From: Acidithiobacillus_B sp049965315
GTDB lineage: Bacteria; Pseudomonadota; Gammaproteobacteria; Acidithiobacillales; Acidithiobacillaceae
NCBI RefSeq assembly: GCF_049965315.1
Contig: NZ_JBMFWL010000038.1
Coordinates: 1-18,522, forward strand
Reading direction: 5' to 3'
Length of the DNA stretch: 18,522 bases
Part shown: in pieces, positions 14,868 to 18,522 of the stretch
Layout of the letters: the number at the start of each line of letters is the position of its first letter
Position numbering within the stretch: position 1 is the first letter of the stretch
Position numbers and translations under genes: made by a program
The notes under the pieces: generated by a model
The model's input: the letters and a program-made list of their open reading frames with translations, nothing else
Database searches by the model: none
Told to the model about the DNA's origin: nothing

Positions 14868-15152
14868 TCAGTCATCATCACCCCAGCGCCGATCATCGCC
14901 GCGGTGCCAGTGGCGCCAGCGCGGGCCACGACGGTCATACCACCCTGGCGGCGGCGGGGGCGGTGCGTAATAGACCGGAGGCGCCGCGTAATAGGTGGGC
15001 GCCCCATAATAAGCGACGCCCGGCACACCGATGGACAAACTGAGCGCCGGGCCGCCCCAGCCATCCCCGTCGGCCAAGGCGCTGCCCGACATCACGGCCG
15101 CTCCCAGCAACAAGGCACCCAGCCCGATGATGCTCCGTATTTTCCGTGTCAT
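14868..15152 (-). CDS. Small secreted Tyr/Pro-rich protein, unknown function
   Basis: The 94-residue product has a clear Sec signal peptide (MTRKIRSIIGLGALLLGAAV...SALA, cleavage after about residue 27). The mature chain is low complexity. A Tyr/Pro/Ala part (YYGAPTYYAAPPVYYAPPPPPP) is followed by a tail of Arg, Trp, His and Asp (RWRHWHRGDDRRWGDDD). Similar short exported proteins are common in acidophilic and soil proteobacteria and have no assigned role. AAGGAGAAG upstream is a strong ribosome binding site. It starts 10 bases after the stop of the gene before it, so the two are almost certainly cotranscribed. An alternating charged C-terminus could bind metals or envelope polymers, but that is guesswork. 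Confidence 0.75.
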   Translation of the reverse strand: MTRKIRSIIGLGALLLGAAVMSGSALADGDGWGGPALSLSIGVPGVAYYGAPTYYAAPPVYYAPPPPPPGWYDRRGPRWRHWHRGDDRRWGDDD

Positions 15153-15162
15153 TCTCTTCTCC

Positions 15163-15411
15163 TTATATTGATATGATCGGCACGGGAGGCGCAGCCTCCG
15201 TTGCCGGCCGCGCCTCCAGGCGCAGCCATTGGGCTTGTTCCACCTGCCCCACCACGGCCCGCACCTGCCGGGCCGCCTGCAGGTCCTGATGCGCCAAGAG
15301 GGGCGCAGCCCGAGGGGCAGATGGAGTTTCGTGATGCACAAAGATCCCCAAGGCCGCGAACGGCGCCATCAGGATGACGGCAAATAGGTAATCTCGAATA
15401 GGGTTGCGCAT
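15163..15411 (-). CDS. Small membrane-anchored protein, unknown function
   Basis: The 82-residue product has one N-terminal membrane segment (YLFAVILMAPFAALGIFV, about residues 8-25). A Pro/Ala-rich linker and a helical stretch follow (HQDLQAARQVRAVVGQVEQAQWLRLEA, given here for its position, about 41-67). I chose ATG 15411 because GGGGGA lies just upstream; an in-frame ATG at 15426 has no such site. The segment may be an uncleaved anchor, leaving the rest in the periplasm. I do not recognise a family. It leads the three-gene run of small envelope proteins and is divergent from the mechanosensitive channel gene across 294 bases. Confidence 0.65.
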   Translation of the reverse strand: MRNPIRDYLFAVILMAPFAALGIFVHHETPSAPRAAPLLAHQDLQAARQVRAVVGQVEQAQWLRLEARPATEAAPPVPIISI

Positions 15412-15705
15412 GGTTTCCCCCTGCATTGAGTAGGTGTACGCATTTCATAAGCAGAATCCGTGCCAGTTTTAATAACCCATTGTGTGGATGGATATTTACT
15501 GATTTGACTCCGGTTTTGTCCGGAATGCCGGGGAGATCGCTCCGCCGATTTGTCGCCGCAGGCCAACAAAACTCCGATAACAACCGGATTTTTCCATGAA
15601 AACCAGTCAGTTAAAATGGTTGCTCGATGTCTACACCGAGCCCACCCTCCGGCCTTGACGGCGGCTCTCCCCTATAGGAGAGTAAACGGGCAGCAAGGAG
15701 CCCCT

Positions 15706-18015
15706 TTGACCCGCTTTTTATTATTCATCATGACCCTGGCCACCATGGTCGCTGCGCATGCAGACGTTGGGGATTGGCTCGCGGCCGGCAACACCCTGCA
15801 GTCCATTCAGAAAGGCCTGGCGGGAAGGCCGACGCCGGAAGGGCTGAAACAGTGGCTCACGGAGAGTACGGGGATTGCCAGCAATGCCCGGCAATGCGTA
15901 GCGAGAGAACAGAAAAATCTGGATGCCGTCCAGCAGAATATTGCGGTCCTCGGTCCGGTGGTTGCGGGTGAACCGCCAAGCCTTGCCAAGCTGCGCGATC
16001 ACCTGCAAAAGCAGCAACAGCGCGTCAATAGCCAACTGGCCACCTGCCGACTGCTCACCGTACAAAGCACGGAGCTAAAGCGGCGCGTCCAGAACGAGCA
16101 GGACCGGATCCATACCGCCGCCCTCCTCCATCATGGCCCCAATCTCTTTCAGGGCGGTGCCGCCCTCCTGTCCACCCCGCCCTTTGCCCACCCTTTCTGG
16201 CAAAGCTGGTGGCGTGGACTCGGTGGCCGGACAGCGCTGGGCAGCGCCGACATGCAGTGGTGCCTGGGGCTTGGCCTCGCGGCATTCGTCATTGCCTGGG
16301 GATGGCGGCGCCGACAACGATCCCGCCAACCGCCCCCAACCATGCTCCGTGGCTATGGATCTGCCTGGCAGGCGGCGCTGGGCCGTTATCTGCCGCTGCT
16401 CTCGGGGGCCGGCGCGGCGGCCGCTAGCCTGGAAATCCAGGGCGCCGCGGAGCAATGGCCGTGGGCACTCTGCATGGGGATTTTGAGCTACGCCGCAGGC
16501 GCCGCGCTCCTGTATCTGATCCTTGCACCGAGCCACCCCCTGCCCCGCCAACTGGACTGGCCCCCCAGGATCAGCCGCTCCCTCCTCCTGGAGCTGCGCG
16601 GCGTACTCCTCCTGGTAATACTGTATTTTTTTGTGGATTGGCCACTGCCCGGGGTGGATCTGGCGGATCTCGGCGGACAGGTGGTCCGGCCCCTCTTCCA
16701 GGTGGCCATTCTGATACTGCTGCTGCGGGTGCTCTGGAATCTGGGCACGGTGCGGCCCTTCGCTGCCTGGTCGTTCCCGCGCATCGTCGCCGGGCTGGCC
16801 ATCATCGCTACGGTGCTGGTCGAATTCAGCGGCTACGATGCCCTGGCGGCCTTCCTGTTTCGCGGCATCTCCCTGACGCTGCTCGCCATTGGCCTGGGCC
16901 TGATCCTCAACCTGCTGCTCCGCGACGGCATCCTGCGCATGAGCCACAACGACGGAGCCTGGAAACAGTTGCTGCGGCGCCGGCTGGGTCTGAGCACCGA
17001 ACAAAATCTGCCCGGCACCCTGTGGCTGCGCGGCCTGCTCTATTTCATCCTCTGGATCCTGGTGGGCGCGGCCATCCTCCATGCCTGGGGGCTCTCGGGG
17101 AACGGCTTTGGCATCCTTTGGGCACAGTTCTCGGCAGGGTTTACCGTGGGCGGATTTCACTTGGCGCCGCTGCGCCTGCTTCTCGCATTGCTGATATTCT
17201 TGCTGCTGCTCAACGTGAACGCCTGGGTCCAGCAGCGCCTCGGCAAACACCCGCTTTTCATGGATCGTCTCGCTTCCGGCGAACGCCACTCCATCCTGAC
17301 CATCATTCGCTATGTCGGAGTAATCATCACCCTGCTGGTGGCCCTAGCCATAGCGGGCATCAACCTGCGCAACCTCGCCATCATTGCCGGCGCCTTATCC
17401 GTGGGCATTGGTTTTGGCCTGCAAAATATCGTGAACAACTTCGTTTCGGGCCTGATCCTCCTTTTTGAGCGGCCCATTCGCGTGGGTGACTGGGTGGCGG
17501 TCGGCAAAACCGAGGGCTACGTCCAACGCATCAGTATCCGCTACACGCTGATCCTGACCTTTGATCGAACGGAAGTCTTTGTACCCAATTCGGAAATGAT
17601 CTCCGGCCAGGTCACCAACTGGACCTACAGCAATTCGGTACTCCGCCTGATGATCCCGGTCCAGGTATCCCAGGACAGCGACGTAGTCCTGGTTATGCGG
17701 GTCCTGGAGGAAGTAGGGCGCCACCACCCCGATGTCCTGCAGGATGATCCCCGCGGCATCCCGCCCACGGCCTTATTTCTGAATGTCGACGAAAACGCCC
17801 TGCGTTTCGCGCTGCGGGTATATCTGGAAGACGGCAACAAGAGTTTCAACGTGCAGACAGAACTGCGCACGAAGATGGTGGAGAGCCTGCGCCAGCACGG
17901 CATCGCCCTGGCCCATCAGCAACAGGATGTGCATGTCATTTCCGCCCGCACACACCCCAGCCCAGTCCGCCGGCCAGAAATAACACCCGGAATGCCCGAC
18001 CCGAAGGGCGGCTAG
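15706..18015 (+). CDS. MscS-family mechanosensitive channel, large type
   Basis: The 769-residue protein is a large MscS-superfamily channel that would release solutes on hypo-osmotic shock. I chose TTG 15706 because AAGGAG (15695-15700) lies five bases upstream and a clean signal peptide follows (MTRFLLFIMTLATMVAAHA, cleavage near residue 19). A periplasmic helical domain with coiled-coil character spans about 20-160 and contains two cysteines. About ten membrane helices follow. The MscS core has pore helix NLAIIAGALSVGIGFGLQNI in the region 553-587, then the beta domain (RPIRVGDWVAVGKTEGYV, FVPNSEMISGQVTNW) to about 650 and an alpha/beta C-terminal domain. The architecture resembles MscK/YbdG/YjeP-type channels without clear orthology. 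Upstream ATG 15550 would add 52 residues that hide the signal peptide. Confidence 0.92.
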   Translation: MTRFLLFIMTLATMVAAHADVGDWLAAGNTLQSIQKGLAGRPTPEGLKQWLTESTGIASNARQCVAREQKNLDAVQQNIAVLGPVVAGEPPSLAKLRDHLQKQQQRVNSQLATCRLLTVQSTELKRRVQNEQDRIHTAALLHHGPNLFQGGAALLSTPPFAHPFWQSWWRGLGGRTALGSADMQWCLGLGLAAFVIAWGWRRRQRSRQPPPTMLRGYGSAWQAALGRYLPLLSGAGAAAASLEIQGAAEQWPWALCMGILSYAAGAALLYLILAPSHPLPRQLDWPPRISRSLLLELRGVLLLVILYFFVDWPLPGVDLADLGGQVVRPLFQVAILILLLRVLWNLGTVRPFAAWSFPRIVAGLAIIATVLVEFSGYDALAAFLFRGISLTLLAIGLGLILNLLLRDGILRMSHNDGAWKQLLRRRLGLSTEQNLPGTLWLRGLLYFILWILVGAAILHAWGLSGNGFGILWAQFSAGFTVGGFHLAPLRLLLALLIFLLLLNVNAWVQQRLGKHPLFMDRLASGERHSILTIIRYVGVIITLLVALAIAGINLRNLAIIAGALSVGIGFGLQNIVNNFVSGLILLFERPIRVGDWVAVGKTEGYVQRISIRYTLILTFDRTEVFVPNSEMISGQVTNWTYSNSVLRLMIPVQVSQDSDVVLVMRVLEEVGRHHPDVLQDDPRGIPPTALFLNVDENALRFALRVYLEDGNKSFNVQTELRTKMVESLRQHGIALAHQQQDVHVISARTHPSPVRRPEITPGMPDPKGG

Positions 18016-18161
18016 GAAAATGGATGGGGGGCAAGGCATGCCGGGGTCCGCGGCAAGGCGCATCGGCCCCTGCGTACCTGCAGCCCCGAACCCCGCCGGA
18101 GAGGATCCGTGCGTACGGCACCCAACCGGCCTGAGCGCAGCTATCGGATCAAGGCAGGTAC

Positions 18162-18190
18162 TTGACGTGGCGTCTGCCAGACGCTAGCAT
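18162..18190 (+). promoter_or_regulatory. Promoter of tRNA-Asn
   Basis: TTGACG (18162-18167) and TAGCAT (18185-18190) are separated by 17 bases and end 12 bases before the tRNA, a good sigma-70 promoter. The spacer contains a perfect inverted repeat, GCGTCTG-C-CAGACGC (18170-18184). No clear terminator of the upstream channel gene was found between 18016 and this site. Confidence 0.72.
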
Positions 18191-18202
18191 CTGCACCACT
18201 TT

Positions 18203-18278
18203 TCCCCGGTAGCTCAGTCGGTAGAGCGGGTGACTGTTAATCACTAGGTCGGCAGTTCGAGCCTGTCCCGGGGAGCCA
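18203..18278 (+). tRNA. tRNA-Asn (anticodon GUU)
   Basis: The 76-nt sequence folds as a complete tRNA with encoded CCA. Acceptor TCCCCGG pairs with CCGGGGA, the D arm is AGCTCAGTCGGTAGAGC, and the T arm contains GTTCGAGCC. The anticodon loop CTGTTAA gives GTT, reading asparagine AAC and AAU. It has its own promoter and terminator. Confidence 0.97.
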
Positions 18279-18286
18279 AAGAAATC

Positions 18287-18324
18287 AGGCACTTAGGACG
18301 GTTTCCTAGGTGCCTTCATTTTTT
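18287..18324 (+). terminator. Intrinsic terminator after tRNA-Asn
   Basis: AGGCACTTAGGA (18287-18298) pairs with TCCTAGGTGCCT (18304-18315) as a 12-bp stem with one G-T wobble and a five-base loop. A run of six T residues follows at 18319-18324. It starts nine bases after the tRNA CCA end and is a textbook rho-independent terminator. Confidence 0.88.
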
Positions 18325-18326
18325 CC

Positions 18327-18345
18327 ATCCAACCCATATCCAACC
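18327..18345. repeat. Short direct repeat ATCCAACC x2
   Basis: ATCCAACC occurs at 18327-18334 and again at 18338-18345, separated by CAT, an 11-base period close to one DNA turn. It lies just past the tRNA-Asn terminator. Paired short repeats beside tRNA genes can be protein binding sites of integrases, but no integrase is visible here. Confidence 0.4.
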
Positions 18346-18373
18346 TCAGAAGGAAAAACGGGGTGGATGCGGC

Positions 18374-18522
18374 TCATCCCCGGATCAGCTTCATCAACTC
18401 GCGCTCTTCCCTGTTGTACTCGCGGATCAGCGCCATAACCTCCCGCACCTCTCGCCGGGCGGCACGCACTCCGCTGCTCCTGGCATTAGCCGCGCTCTTG
18501 GCTTTTCCTGCCTCGGTTTTGG
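18374..18522 (-). CDS. Unrecognised protein, C-terminal part (runs off window)
   Basis: On the minus strand an open frame enters from the right edge and stops at TGA 18374-18376, giving 48 residues. The sequence is highly charged and helical: an Ala/Lys-rich part (KTEAGKAKSAANARSS), then VRAARREVREVMALIREYN and EERELMKLIRG. The codons show the high third-position GC of real genes here. The pattern fits an amphipathic or coiled-coil C-terminus. I do not recognise the family. Its position just beyond a tRNA gene leaves open that it belongs to accessory DNA. Confidence 0.45.
   Translation of the reverse strand, partial: KTEAGKAKSAANARSSGVRAARREVREVMALIREYNREERELMKLIRG

Noticed and set aside
15665..15682. 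Inverted repeat CTCTCC-N6-GGAGAG upstream of the channel gene
   Set aside because: Only a 6-bp stem with no T run; it could be a leader hairpin but there is not enough to call it regulatory.
16075..17289. 404-codon minus-strand frame opposite the MscS channel
   Set aside because: Gln/Ala/Pro-rich antisense shadow of membrane-helix codons, with no family features.
1..18522. CRISPR arrays, insertion sequences, phage genes, toxin-antitoxin pairs, defence systems
   Set aside because: No regularly spaced repeats, transposase or integrase motifs, or recognisable defence domains were found on either strand.

Overview
The window is about 18.5 kb of high-GC bacterial chromosome. It most likely comes from an acidophilic sulfur oxidiser of the Acidithiobacillus group. 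The best clue is a sulfide:quinone reductase (7913-9214, minus) that from memory closely resembles the Acidithiobacillus ferrooxidans enzyme, with its functional cysteines at the same numbers (128, 160, 356). The rest is mostly proteobacterial housekeeping genes. No phage module, insertion sequence or CRISPR array was seen.

Left part (1-5394). A partial PAS-domain gene with an apparent frameshift lies at the left edge, then tRNA-Thr(CGU) on the minus strand with its own promoter. A tight plus-strand group follows: sfsA, map, glnD, hflD (SfsA-family protein, methionine aminopeptidase, PII uridylyltransferase, HflD). A 159-base convergent gap holds one REP-like palindrome starting with GTAG.

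Middle part (5554-13334, all minus; transcription order right to left). The order is yciO, a site-2-protease-like M50 metalloprotease, trpS, scpA, scpB, sqr, rluB, an endonuclease III-like glycosylase, and nfi (endonuclease V). Most junctions overlap or nearly touch, so this reads as one long operon. The exception is sqr. It has a 179-base AT-rich upstream region with a promoter and a dyad, and a GC hairpin plus T-rich run after it. It looks like an energy-metabolism cassette placed between scpB and rluB. The TrpRS carries a four-cysteine motif like the iron-sulfur TrpRS of Thermotoga maritima. The endonuclease III-like protein lacks the classical catalytic lysine.

Right part (13359-18522). 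A ferritin-like di-iron protein resembling acyl-ACP desaturases is transcribed rightwards. It meets, at a shared terminator, three small exported proteins on the minus strand: a membrane-anchored protein, a secreted Tyr/Pro-rich protein and a glycine-zipper lipoprotein. Divergent from them is a large MscS-family mechanosensitive channel with a signal peptide and a TTG start, so this section is envelope-centred. tRNA-Asn(GUU) follows with a clear promoter and a strong terminator. The window ends in the C-terminal part of an unrecognised minus-strand gene.
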